The translations under genes and the position numbers were made by a program. This document shows, one piece after another, positions 25,505-33,914 of a stretch of DNA of 64,000 nt (positions within the stretch are counted from its first letter, which is position 1; every line of letters starts with the position of its first letter). The notes beneath the pieces were generated by a model. The model did no database searches. It saw nothing but the letters and a program-made list of their open reading frames with translations, and was not told where the DNA came from. The stretch comes from Candidatus Vagococcus giribetii (GTDB taxonomy: Bacteria > Bacillota > Bacilli > Lactobacillales > Vagococcaceae): assembly GCF_017316185.1 (NCBI RefSeq), contig NZ_JAFLVX010000002.1:49370-113369 (forward strand), in the 5' to 3' direction.

Positions 25505-25681
25505 GTTATCAAATCCTTTTCATTTTATTTGTTAACTTTATTAAACCACTTATTATAAGTAATTAAAATAGATTTTAAGTTTTAATATAATATATTTTTA
25601 GATTATGATCCTATGGAAAAAAAGATTTAATTGTAGTGACAGACGGAAATCTTTATACGTACTTTATCACGAAGATATTAA

Positions 25682-25715
25682 AAAAAGCCAAAGATATAAA
25701 ATTCTTTGGCTTTTT
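25682..25715 (-). terminator. Terminator of the FokI-like endonuclease gene
   Basis: A 13-bp perfect stem AAAAAGCCAAAGA with TCTTTGGCTTTTT (25682-25694, 25703-25715), followed on the minus strand by further T residues, 22 bases past the stop codon. Confidence 0.8.
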
Positions 25716-25736
25716 GCTATTCTTTGAATTATATGA

Positions 25737-27476
25737 TTATTCCCAACTAATTTCTTCATTTGTCATATAACTAGGAATCTCTTCTAAAGAGAGGTCACCA
25801 GTCTGGACTTTATGAGCACCAATTAGCAATTGTTCTACGTTTAAAGCAGCTCCTTTTGAAGAGGTACGATTATAAGTAGATGTTAATTGTTCATGGAATT
25901 GTCCAGTGAATTTACCTGAAATCCATAAGAAGTAAAATTGATCAGGCTGAATGTTCTCATCAAAATGATTCCACCATTCAATTGGGTTACGAACAGTGTC
26001 TCGTAATTGATTATCTTCAATATATCTTACCATTTCATCTTCTTGGCTAATGGATTTACTATAGCCGTTTTCATACGCCTTTGTATCAATAATGACGCCA
26101 AAGTTTTCGGTAAAGATCACCCCATCAGGTTTTCTGCCACCACCTAATAGGACTGAGTTAAAACCATACACATGCTTAAATAAATCAGCTGTCACCATTT
26201 CAAAGTCTCGATTTCGTTTGCCGTCAAAAGCAATCTCCAAGAGTTCGATGTATTTCATTGGTAAGCCGGTTTTCTTCATGTAGGTTGCTTTTAGTCTATC
26301 CATTTCAGTATGTTTCAACTCTTTTGTTAAGTTGAGAGCTGGAATGGAGAAGTCTACTAATTTATCTTTTAAAATGACTTGATTGCCTGAGCGTTCAATC
26401 CGAATACCGAATTGAGTAAGACCTATTAAGTCATTTTCGATGATGGCCGAATCATCATGAAAGCCGAGTTGTTTCATTTTATCTAGTAATTGAGCAAAAG
26501 AGGTTGTTTCTTCTAGTAGTTTGAGTAAATAACTGCGACGAGAACGAACGTAGTTACGATTATCTCCATCGACTGCTAAAAATTCCCATGTTAAAAACTT
26601 ATCGATTCGCGCATTTTTAGAGCTACCATGGGTTTGTTTAATCGCGTGACTTCCTCGAGCAGTGATCTTAAACTCTTGAAAACCTGCCTTTATACCGTGA
26701 CGCGTAGCAACTTTCGTACTTTCTTTAGTCACAAAACCAACTTTTGTTAGCCAAGAAGCAATCATGCGAGCGTACTTGTCACTAGTTCCTTCGATATCGG
26801 TTTTTATTTTTTTCTGCTCTTCTATAGTTCCTGTTTTAAACCAATCAAGCATGAGTTCTTCATCATAAGAAGTAAAGCCTTTTTCACCTGAAAAACCTAA
26901 TTGATTCCCAATATAAAACTTAGTCACTGGCTTAGTTGCTGAGTTTAGTAGACTTAATATTTGAGTCGCAGGTGGATAAGAGAGTAAGGCTTTTCTAAGG
27001 ATGGCTAGCTCTTCTTCTGAGTTATCTGGAGATATTGAAAATTCTTTCCCCAGTGATGTTAGTGAGCAGACATCAGTTTCTCTATTATGTTGAACAAAAT
27101 TAAGACTTAAGGCCCAACGTAAATATCCGTCAGAAGTCCAGTTGTCAGTCCATTTCTTGCCAGTTGTTTGAGCTGATTGAGGCAAAATGGTTATTTGAAT
27201 TAAGCTATCAGCAACAGCTTCACTACGTTTTTTAGGAGACTTCCCTGTGATGTCTTTAGAGGTACCAACAAGCTCTAAATAGGTAAAGGCTTCACAGTTT
27301 TTCTGGAGCTTATTTAGTAAATGAGTGGCAATATCATCAAAAGGAATGTATTGTTTCACCAGGTCATTTTTCACGTGTTGATAATGAGTAGAAGTGGCAT
27401 CAAAGAGTTGAACCACTAGTTTTAATTTAGAAAAATCAGAAGGGTTTTGAACCCAGCCATATGTACGAGAGATCAT
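25737..27476 (-). CDS. FokI-like type IIS restriction endonuclease
   Basis: Initiation at the second Met (27476), 7 bases after AGGAGG, gives exactly 579 aa, essentially the length of FokI. The first residues, ISRTYGWVQNP, match the FokI start. Further FokI-like blocks are NWTSDGYLRWA, NQLGFSGEKGFTS, GTSDKYARMI and a recognition region ending about residue 380. The C-terminal cleavage domain holds the full catalytic set: D451 in GGGRKPDG, then D464-T-K466 in GVIIDTKAYENGY, equivalent to FokI D450/D467/K469, followed by EMVRYIEDNQ. It should cut at a distance from GGATG as a transient dimer; specificity is inferred. Convergent with its methyltransferase. Confidence 0.93.
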   Translation of the reverse strand: MISRTYGWVQNPSDFSKLKLVVQLFDATSTHYQHVKNDLVKQYIPFDDIATHLLNKLQKNCEAFTYLELVGTSKDITGKSPKKRSEAVADSLIQITILPQSAQTTGKKWTDNWTSDGYLRWALSLNFVQHNRETDVCSLTSLGKEFSISPDNSEEELAILRKALLSYPPATQILSLLNSATKPVTKFYIGNQLGFSGEKGFTSYDEELMLDWFKTGTIEEQKKIKTDIEGTSDKYARMIASWLTKVGFVTKESTKVATRHGIKAGFQEFKITARGSHAIKQTHGSSKNARIDKFLTWEFLAVDGDNRNYVRSRRSYLLKLLEETTSFAQLLDKMKQLGFHDDSAIIENDLIGLTQFGIRIERSGNQVILKDKLVDFSIPALNLTKELKHTEMDRLKATYMKKTGLPMKYIELLEIAFDGKRNRDFEMVTADLFKHVYGFNSVLLGGGRKPDGVIFTENFGVIIDTKAYENGYSKSISQEDEMVRYIEDNQLRDTVRNPIEWWNHFDENIQPDQFYFLWISGKFTGQFHEQLTSTYNRTSSKGAALNVEQLLIGAHKVQTGDLSLEEIPSYMTNEEISWE

Positions 27477-27602
27477 TTTTTTGCCTCCTATTATCATTCA
27501 AGTCCTACTTTCATTATATCGAAGATGAGAGCAAAAATGAATCTATAAAAAATGTGTGAAATTTACTCAAAGATTCGTTTTTGTTCCGTTTTATACAATT
27601 AA

Positions 27603-27616
27603 ATAAAGCGTTTACA
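27603..27616. promoter_or_regulatory. cre box upstream of the alcohol dehydrogenase operon
   Basis: ATAAAGCGTTTACA matches 12 of 14 positions of TGWAARCGYTWNCW. It lies just downstream of a -10-like TACAAT (27594-27599), so CcpA bound here would block early transcription. Confidence 0.55.
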
Positions 27617-27656
27617 TGTTATTCTTAAATTGAAAACAGAAAGGATGACATACAAG

Positions 27657-28781
27657 ATGAAAATTAAAGCAGCCGTGGTTTCACAAGAGGGTAAAGAGTA
27701 TGATATTCAAACCGTTAACTTAGCAGAGCCAAAAGAGTCAGATGTTCTAGTTCGTATTGTTGCTTCGGGAATTTGTCGTTCAGATTATGCTGAACGTAAT
27801 GGTAACTCAGTTCCGTTTCCTAATGTTTTGGGTCATGAAGGAGCAGGGATTGTCGAAAAAGTTGGACCAAATGTCAAAGATCTTCAACCAGGTGATCACG
27901 TGTTGCTATCTTATGGCTATTGTGAAGAGTGTAAAAAATGTCATGAAGGACACCCGTCTTCTTGTTATTCTTGGTTAAATATTAATAACTCAGGGGTTAA
28001 TACCCGTGGTGAGCATGTGTTTACTGATGAAGGAGGTAATAGTATTAATAACTTCTTTAACCAGTCATCATTTGCAACTCATAGTTTAGTAGATCAATCA
28101 AATATTGTTAAAGTCTCTAAAGACGTGGATTTACGCTTACTGGGTCCTTTAGGCTGTGGACTTGGAACTGGATCAGGTGCTGTGTTAGAAGTCTTGCGAC
28201 CAAAAGCAGGGGAAAGTATTGCGGTATTTGGGACTGGTGCTGTTGGTTTTGCAGCTTTAATGGCAGCAAAAATTGTTGGGTGTAAAACGATTATTGCTTT
28301 AGATATTAATGAAGAACGTCTATCAATTGCTAAAGATTTGGGAGCAACTCATGTTATTAATAGTGGGGTTAATCCTGAGACGGTTGTGGATCAAGTAATG
28401 GCTATTACTAATGGTGTGGGAGTAGATTATGCCATTGATACATCTGGTGTAATGCCTGTTATGAAACAAGCCTTAGCGATTGTTGGAAATGGTGGAACTT
28501 TTGTCCCTCTTGCCGTAACCAAAAAAGACTTTGAAGTGAATACTTTCTTTGATTTAGTATTTGGTAATAAAAAAATAGTAGGTTGCTTAATTGGAGACAC
28601 GATTCCTAAGTATCACTTACCACGTTTAATTGATTTTTATTTACAAGGTCAGTTTCCATTTGATCAATTTATTAAGTTCTATGATTTTGAAGAGATTAAC
28701 GAAGCAGAGGCTGATTTAATTTCTGGAAAAACCCTTAAATCAGTTTTAGTGATGGATAAAACGTACCAACCACCAAAATAA
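27657..28781 (+). CDS. Zinc-dependent NAD alcohol dehydrogenase (MDR family)
   Basis: A 374-aa medium-chain dehydrogenase. The start is set at ATG 27657 after AAAGGA; TTG 27630 is unlikely. Catalytic zinc ligands are C40 (SGICRSD), H60-E61 (LGHEGAG) and C167 (PLGCGLG). Structural zinc cysteines are C89, C92, C95 and C103. The Rossmann motif is G192-T-G-A-V-G197 with D216 ending the next strand, indicating NAD rather than NADP. The benzyl-alcohol/class-III-like layout suggests a primary alcohol substrate. First gene of a module with acylating aldehyde dehydrogenase, phosphotransacylase and acid kinase. Confidence 0.88.
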   Translation: MKIKAAVVSQEGKEYDIQTVNLAEPKESDVLVRIVASGICRSDYAERNGNSVPFPNVLGHEGAGIVEKVGPNVKDLQPGDHVLLSYGYCEECKKCHEGHPSSCYSWLNINNSGVNTRGEHVFTDEGGNSINNFFNQSSFATHSLVDQSNIVKVSKDVDLRLLGPLGCGLGTGSGAVLEVLRPKAGESIAVFGTGAVGFAALMAAKIVGCKTIIALDINEERLSIAKDLGATHVINSGVNPETVVDQVMAITNGVGVDYAIDTSGVMPVMKQALAIVGNGGTFVPLAVTKKDFEVNTFFDLVFGNKKIVGCLIGDTIPKYHLPRLIDFYLQGQFPFDQFIKFYDFEEINEAEADLISGKTLKSVLVMDKTYQPPK

Positions 28782-28809
28782 GTAATGTAAATTGAGAGGA
28801 GCTTTTAAC

Positions 28810-30123
28810 ATGGAAATTAGTCAATTAGTAGATAAGGGAAGAGTCGCAATGGAAGAGGTAAAAGCCTATGACCAGTCTCAGGTAGATAGCTTATTAGAAG
28901 CTATGTCATCGATTATTCTAGCTCACGATGAAGAATTAGCTAAGATGGCTGTTGAAGAAACAGGTCTAGGACGTGTGGATCATAAAGTCATGAAAAATCA
29001 AAACATGGCGAATAATATTTACAATAGTTTAAAAGGTAAAAAATCTGTTGGAGTTATTGATGTCAATGAAGAAACAGGAATAACTAAAATTGCGCATCCT
29101 GTGGGCGTTGTAGGAGCTGTATCACCAACAACAAATCCAACGATTACTCCAATGGGAAATAGTTTAATGGCTTTAAAAGGAAAAAATGCTGTGATTATAT
29201 CACCTCACCCAAGATCCCTAAAGACAACCCATCGCACGATTGAGTTATTGCGTGAAGCTATAGGCAACTTAGGAGCACCGAAAGATTTGATTCAAATGAT
29301 TGAAGAGCCATCGATTGAAAAATCTCAAGAGTTAATGAGAAGTGTCGATGTCATTGTGGCAACTGGTGGCCCCGGCATGGTTAAAGCGGCTTACTCTAGT
29401 GGAAAACCAGCATTTGGTGTAGGTCCTGGTAACGTGCCGTTAATTCTCGATGAAGATTTTGACGTTCCGTTAGCTGCTCAGTTAGCTGTGATTGGACGTT
29501 CATTTGATAACGGAATTGTGTGTGCGTGTACGCAGTCGCTTATCTATCCTGAAGTAAAAGAAGCAGAAGTGATTCAAGAGTTAGAAAAAAATGGTGCTTA
29601 TGTAGTAACAGATGAAGCTGAAGTGGCTAAATTTAGAGAGATTATTTTTAAAAATGGTGTCTCTAATCCAGATACAGTAGGAAAAGACCCACAAGTGATT
29701 GCTGATATGATTGGCGTGACTTTACCAGAAAATACGCAAATCATCGTCTTAAAAACAACAAAAAGTGGGAAAGATGAGTTGTTGTCTAAAGAAAAAATGA
29801 ACCCAGTCATGAGTTTAATTCCCTACAAGACTTTCTCAGAAGCTCTTGATATTGCAGAGGCTAATTTAAAAATTGAAGGACAAGGTCACTCAGCTGGCTT
29901 ATTATCTCATACAAAAGAACATGGTGTTGAAGCAGGATTACGCCTTCCTGTGAGTCGTGTTGTTGTCAATCAACCAACTATTGATGCAGGAGGAAGTCCG
30001 AATAACGGGTTAACACCTACTGTTTCTCTAGGGTGTGGTTCTTGGGGAAATAACAGTATCTCTGAAAACTTATCATTTACACACTTATTAAATATTTCAA
30101 GAGTAGCCAATTTTGTTGAATAA
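28810..30123 (+). CDS. CoA-acylating aldehyde dehydrogenase (EutE/AdhE-N type)
   Basis: A 437-aa protein starting at ATG 28810 after GAGAGGA; an in-frame TTG at 28792 overlaps that site. It resembles the N-terminal half of AdhE and the EutE/PduP enzymes: HPVGVVGAVSPTTNPT, GPGNVP, and the catalytic Cys238 in SFDNGIVCACTQS. It would oxidise an aldehyde with NAD and CoA to an acyl-CoA. It is 28 bp after the alcohol dehydrogenase. No N-terminal encapsulation peptide of the microcompartment type is obvious, and no shell protein genes are in the window. Confidence 0.88.
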   Translation: MEISQLVDKGRVAMEEVKAYDQSQVDSLLEAMSSIILAHDEELAKMAVEETGLGRVDHKVMKNQNMANNIYNSLKGKKSVGVIDVNEETGITKIAHPVGVVGAVSPTTNPTITPMGNSLMALKGKNAVIISPHPRSLKTTHRTIELLREAIGNLGAPKDLIQMIEEPSIEKSQELMRSVDVIVATGGPGMVKAAYSSGKPAFGVGPGNVPLILDEDFDVPLAAQLAVIGRSFDNGIVCACTQSLIYPEVKEAEVIQELEKNGAYVVTDEAEVAKFREIIFKNGVSNPDTVGKDPQVIADMIGVTLPENTQIIVLKTTKSGKDELLSKEKMNPVMSLIPYKTFSEALDIAEANLKIEGQGHSAGLLSHTKEHGVEAGLRLPVSRVVVNQPTIDAGGSPNNGLTPTVSLGCGSWGNNSISENLSFTHLLNISRVANFVE

Positions 30124-30221
30124 GAACTAAAAAAGTGACAGATGTGTCATTGCCAATAAGAGACTGAGATGTAAGGAAGTATTTATGTCGAAGTCTCTTT
30201 TCTATTAGAAAGAGGTGTCAG

Positions 30222-31139
30222 GTGTTGAAAAAATTAGAAGAGTTGTTGGAGACAAACCAAGAAGAAACGAAACCGACACGAGTTGGTGTTGTTGTCGCAG
30301 AAGATACCCATAGTTTAGAAGCAGTCTTAGACGAACGTTTAAAACAAGTTATAACACCAGTCTTAATTGGTAATTCCTTAGTCATTATGCAACAATTAGC
30401 AGAGATTCCTTTACTGGCAGATCACGTAGAAATCATTCACACAGATTCAGTAGAAGAAGCAGCCAAAAAGGGAGCTGAATTAGCCCAATCAGGACAAATT
30501 GATGTCTTGATGAAAGGCCAGTTAGCAACAAGCCAGTTCTTAAAACCAGTTGTTAATAAGCAATACGGGCTAATAGAGAGCCGTTTGTTGAGTCATATTG
30601 TGGTTTTTGAGTTACCTACTTATCCGAAATTATTGATTACTTCTGATGGCGGCATGATTCCAGAACCAACCCTTGAGCAAAAACACGGTATATTAGAAAA
30701 TGCCTTGGAAGTTGCTTATTCTCTAGGTAAAAAAGTACCTAAGGTTGCCGTACTAGCTGCTTCTGAGTCAGTCAATCAAAAAATAAATAGTTCTGTTGAG
30801 GCTAGTGTCTTAGCAAAAGATTACACAAATAAGCCAACTTTTCCTTGTGAGATAGATGGTCCGATTTCCTTAGATTTAGCTTTATCAAAAGAAGTAGCTG
30901 AGTTGAAGCATTATTCAAGTAACGTAGCTAGTGAAGCAGATGTATTACTTGCACCGGATATGACAGCTATGAACCTACTAGGTAAAAGTTTTACAGTGAT
31001 TGGGAAAGGGCAAATGGCTGGCATCATTTATGGCGCTAAAGTGCCAATTGTTATGACTTCAAGAGGCTCCAGCTCAGATGAAAAATTCTACTCACTGTTA
31101 TTAGCAAAACGAGTAAGTCAAAGGAGTGAACGTGGATGA
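30222..31139 (+). CDS. ptb: Phosphate butyryltransferase-like phosphotransacylase
   Basis: A 305-aa enzyme transferring an acyl group from CoA to phosphate. Features include VLMKGQLATSQFLKPV, LITSDGGMIPEPTLEQK, EIDGPISLDLA, and VIGKGQMAGIIYGAKVPIVMTSRG near the C-terminus, the Ptb/Pta fold hallmark. The start is GTG 30222 or TTG 30225 after AGAGGTG. The stop overlaps the start of the kinase gene by 4 bases. Acyl chain preference cannot be read; butyryl or branched C4-C5 acyl groups are typical. Confidence 0.87.
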   Translation: MLKKLEELLETNQEETKPTRVGVVVAEDTHSLEAVLDERLKQVITPVLIGNSLVIMQQLAEIPLLADHVEIIHTDSVEEAAKKGAELAQSGQIDVLMKGQLATSQFLKPVVNKQYGLIESRLLSHIVVFELPTYPKLLITSDGGMIPEPTLEQKHGILENALEVAYSLGKKVPKVAVLAASESVNQKINSSVEASVLAKDYTNKPTFPCEIDGPISLDLALSKEVAELKHYSSNVASEADVLLAPDMTAMNLLGKSFTVIGKGQMAGIIYGAKVPIVMTSRGSSSDEKFYSLLLAKRVSQRSERG

Positions 31140-32209
31140 ACATTCTTGTTATTAATCCTGGAGCTACTTCAACAAAGATTGCTCTTTATAACCGTGAAGA
31201 GAATCTGTTAACAGAAACCATTCAACATAGAGCCGCTATCATTCAGAGTTTTTCAAAGGTGGCAGATCAACTCGATTACCGATTAGAAGTGATTAAAGAA
31301 ACTTTGGACAAACATGATGTTAATTTTGATGAAATTGCAGCTATTGCAGCCAGAGGTGGATTACTGCCGCCTGTTGAGTCAGGCGCTTACGAAGTAAATG
31401 AAGCCATGCTAGATTTTTTAGTCAATCGACCACGTGTTGAGCATGCTTCAAATCTAGGAGCTATCATTGCTGATAAGTTGTTGAAACTATGTCCACCAGA
31501 AACAAAAGCCTATGTGTATGATCCTGTGACAGTGGATCAATTTGCCCCAGTTAGTCGCATTAGTGGTTTAAAAGGTGTGGAACGAGTGAGTATCGGACAT
31601 GCCTTAAACATGCGAGCAGTAGCTTTTCATGTAGCAAATAAGTTAGGGAAAGCCTATGAAGACTGTCATTTAATTGTGGCTCATTTAGGAGGAGGTAACA
31701 CAATCAGTGTCCATCAAAAGGGACGAATGATCGACTCTTTATCAGATGACGAAGGACCATTTTCAACAGAGCGTACGGGAGAACTACCTGTTAAATCTGT
31801 GATGAAGTTATGTTATAAACACTCAGAAAAAGAGATGGAACGCTTAAGACGTCAAGTGGGTGGCATGTATTCTTATTTAGGGACAAATGATGCAAGAATC
31901 GTGGAAGAAAGGATTAAGGAAGGGGATCAAGAAGCTGCCTTAGTTTTTGAAGCTCTTTCTTATCAAGTAGCTAAAGGCATAGGTTCCTTAGCTACCGCCT
32001 TAAAAGGAGAAGTAGATGGTATTATTTTAACGGGTGGATTGGCTTTTTCAACTCGTTTAGCCGAAAGTGTTAGGGAGAAAGTTGATTTCTTAGGGCCTTT
32101 CTTTGTTGTCCCTGGAGAAAAAGAGATGTATGCGTTAGCAAGTGGTGTAACGCGAGTATTAGAAGGCGTAGAAACATCACACGTGTTTAAAGTAGAAAGT
32201 GGTGAGTAG
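31136..32209 (+). CDS. buk: Butyrate kinase-like acid kinase
   Basis: A 357-aa ASKHA-fold kinase making ATP from acyl-phosphate. Phosphate-1 motif VINPGATSTKIALY; AARGGLLPPVESGAYEVN, typical of butyrate kinases; catalytic-region Arg and Asp in VYDPVTVDQFAPVSRISG; adenosine motif GIILTGGLAFS. Coupled to ptb by overlap. Together Ptb-Buk yields one ATP per acyl-CoA. Confidence 0.9.
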   Translation: MNILVINPGATSTKIALYNREENLLTETIQHRAAIIQSFSKVADQLDYRLEVIKETLDKHDVNFDEIAAIAARGGLLPPVESGAYEVNEAMLDFLVNRPRVEHASNLGAIIADKLLKLCPPETKAYVYDPVTVDQFAPVSRISGLKGVERVSIGHALNMRAVAFHVANKLGKAYEDCHLIVAHLGGGNTISVHQKGRMIDSLSDDEGPFSTERTGELPVKSVMKLCYKHSEKEMERLRRQVGGMYSYLGTNDARIVEERIKEGDQEAALVFEALSYQVAKGIGSLATALKGEVDGIILTGGLAFSTRLAESVREKVDFLGPFFVVPGEKEMYALASGVTRVLEGVETSHVFKVESGE

Positions 32210-32211
32210 GT

Positions 32212-32919
32212 ATGCCAGTTGGTCCAACGATTAATGTGTTGGCCACTCTCATTGGAAGCTTAATCGGAGCAAGCTTAGGGCATTATGTTCCAGAAAAAAT
32301 CAAAGATAATTTGCCTCAAGCATTTGGTTTAATTGCTTTTAGTTTAGGGATTCCTTTGGTTGTGAGCATGACACATATGCTAAGTGCAGTCTTAGCTATA
32401 CTTTTAGGGTTAATCATAGGTGAGTTATTAAATCTTGAAAAGAAACTGACCTCTTTAACTAATAAGCTAAAGAGGTCGTTAGAAAAACGATTGACAGTTA
32501 GGTCGGGTAATCTTAGTAAAGAAGAGTTTATGACTCAATTTATGGCTGTCTTTGTGTTGTTTAGTGCCAGTGGTTTAGGTGTTATTGGCGCCATGGGAGA
32601 AGGGATGACGGGAGATTCATCTATTCTCATTTTAAAAGCGACGTTAGACTTTTTTACGGCGATTATCTTTGGTGCTAAGTTAGGTCATTTGGTTTCACTA
32701 ACAGCTATTTCACAAGGAATTGTCATGTTTACTCTTTACTTGTTAGGAGCACAAATTATGCCTTTAACAACGCCAGAGATGTTGAGCAATTTTTCGGCTG
32801 TTGGTGGTATGATCATGTTAGCAACAGGACTACAAATCATGGGGATTAAAGAGTTTTCTATTACTAATTTTTTACCTGCTCTCTTTATTGTCATGCCTCT
32901 TTTTTATCTATTGGCCTAA
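32212..32919 (+). CDS. DUF554 family membrane protein
   Basis: A 235-aa protein with six to seven hydrophobic segments. The opening GPTINVLATLIGSLIGASLG and the SASGLGVIGAMGEGMTGD segment are typical of DUF554 (YdfK/YqgA) proteins. It starts 2 bp after buk and is probably co-transcribed. Transport of the module's product or substrate is possible but unproven. The 3' end overlaps the convergent AraC gene by 12 bp. Confidence 0.85.
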   Translation: MPVGPTINVLATLIGSLIGASLGHYVPEKIKDNLPQAFGLIAFSLGIPLVVSMTHMLSAVLAILLGLIIGELLNLEKKLTSLTNKLKRSLEKRLTVRSGNLSKEEFMTQFMAVFVLFSASGLGVIGAMGEGMTGDSSILILKATLDFFTAIIFGAKLGHLVSLTAISQGIVMFTLYLLGAQIMPLTTPEMLSNFSAVGGMIMLATGLQIMGIKEFSITNFLPALFIVMPLFYLLA

Positions 32920-33702
32920 TTTTTTTAAGTCACTAGGTTTATAAAGGGTTGCTTCTTTAATAAACTTAGTTAGATGCGCTTGGTCATAAAAGTCTGAGGA
33001 GATAAACGTCTCTGTTAAGCAATCTGTTTTTTCAAGCAGAGCTAGTGTTCGTTGAAGTCTAACAGCTTGAATCATTTGTTTTGGACTGACACCGATGTGT
33101 TGGCTAAAGACATTTCGGATATGTCGGTCACTCACACCGAGTTCAAGAGCTAATTCTTTGATACTAGCCTTTTTATTTTTGGCTGCATTGATTAGGACAA
33201 AACTAATAATCGGATGGTTATGATAAGGAAAATAGTCTTTTACAAAGGACTGAAAGAAAGAGATTTTGTCATCAAAAGATAAATGGATAAGTTGTTTAGC
33301 ATCAAACTGTTGAAAAACAGGTGTCCACTCGTCAAGGGAGACTGTTTTATTGATGTAGTAATCAGGTGGAAAGCGTGTTTCTTTAAAGAGTAAACAAGGT
33401 GGTAAACGGACTGAAAAATAAGTACAGCCAGAGGTAAAAGAAATTTGATTGGTAGTCAACATTTTACCAAAATAAAAAGCAGTAACTTCTTGGGTTTCGG
33501 GATTGAGACGAAAAAAGATGGAGGCATAGCTATCTGGAAAAACATCTAAATACATTGTTTCATCTGAATAGAGCTGGAATTCTTCAAAGATAACTGGATG
33601 AGAAGATGACAAACCGTTCCAAGACAATCGCATGGTGCTATAAGAGGCCATAGCTTGCTTCATGAAGGGTTGGATGAAAGTATCAGTTATTGGATTAAAC
33701 AA
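32908..33702 (-). CDS. AraC-family transcriptional regulator
   Basis: A 264-aa protein if begun at TTG 33702, which follows a strong AAGGAGGGG by 6 bases; an in-frame ATG at 33738 has no ribosome site and would place that AGGAGG inside the gene. The C-terminal AraC domain has two helix-turn-helix units: IKELALELGVSDRHIRNVFSQ, and a second around ISSDFYDQAHLTKFIKEAT. The N-terminal half is a probable ligand-binding cupin-like region without clear motifs. Divergent from the MFS transporter and convergent with the ADH-Buk module; it could regulate either. Confidence 0.82.
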   Translation of the reverse strand: MFNPITDTFIQPFMKQAMASYSTMRLSWNGLSSSHPVIFEEFQLYSDETMYLDVFPDSYASIFFRLNPETQEVTAFYFGKMLTTNQISFTSGCTYFSVRLPPCLLFKETRFPPDYYINKTVSLDEWTPVFQQFDAKQLIHLSFDDKISFFQSFVKDYFPYHNHPIISFVLINAAKNKKASIKELALELGVSDRHIRNVFSQHIGVSPKQMIQAVRLQRTLALLEKTDCLTETFISSDFYDQAHLTKFIKEATLYKPSDLKKLGQ

Positions 33703-33826
33703 ATAAGTCCCCTCCTTTTTTATAAAAGTTTGTGTCATTACTTTTATTTTATCACGAAAAGAAAAGACTTACTACTGATCTATGCACAAGAAAATGATGC
33801 TATCTGAGAAAAATAGACTAAAATTT

Positions 33827-33876
33827 AACGAAACGACTAAAAAGTGGTTTCGTTTTTTTATTTAACCCTCTATAAT
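33827..33876 (+). promoter_or_regulatory. Promoter with hairpin/operator-like dyad before the MFS gene
   Basis: An 8-bp inverted repeat AACGAAAC (33827-33834) with GTTTCGTT (33847-33854) runs into a T-tract (33853-33859), followed by a perfect -10 TATAAT (33871-33876). The dyad covers the -35 position, so it may be an operator. In a longer transcript it would act as a terminator/attenuator. Confidence 0.5.
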
Positions 33877-33914
33877 TAAGGAAAGGGTTTCATCAAGAAA
33901 TGGAGGAGTAGAAA

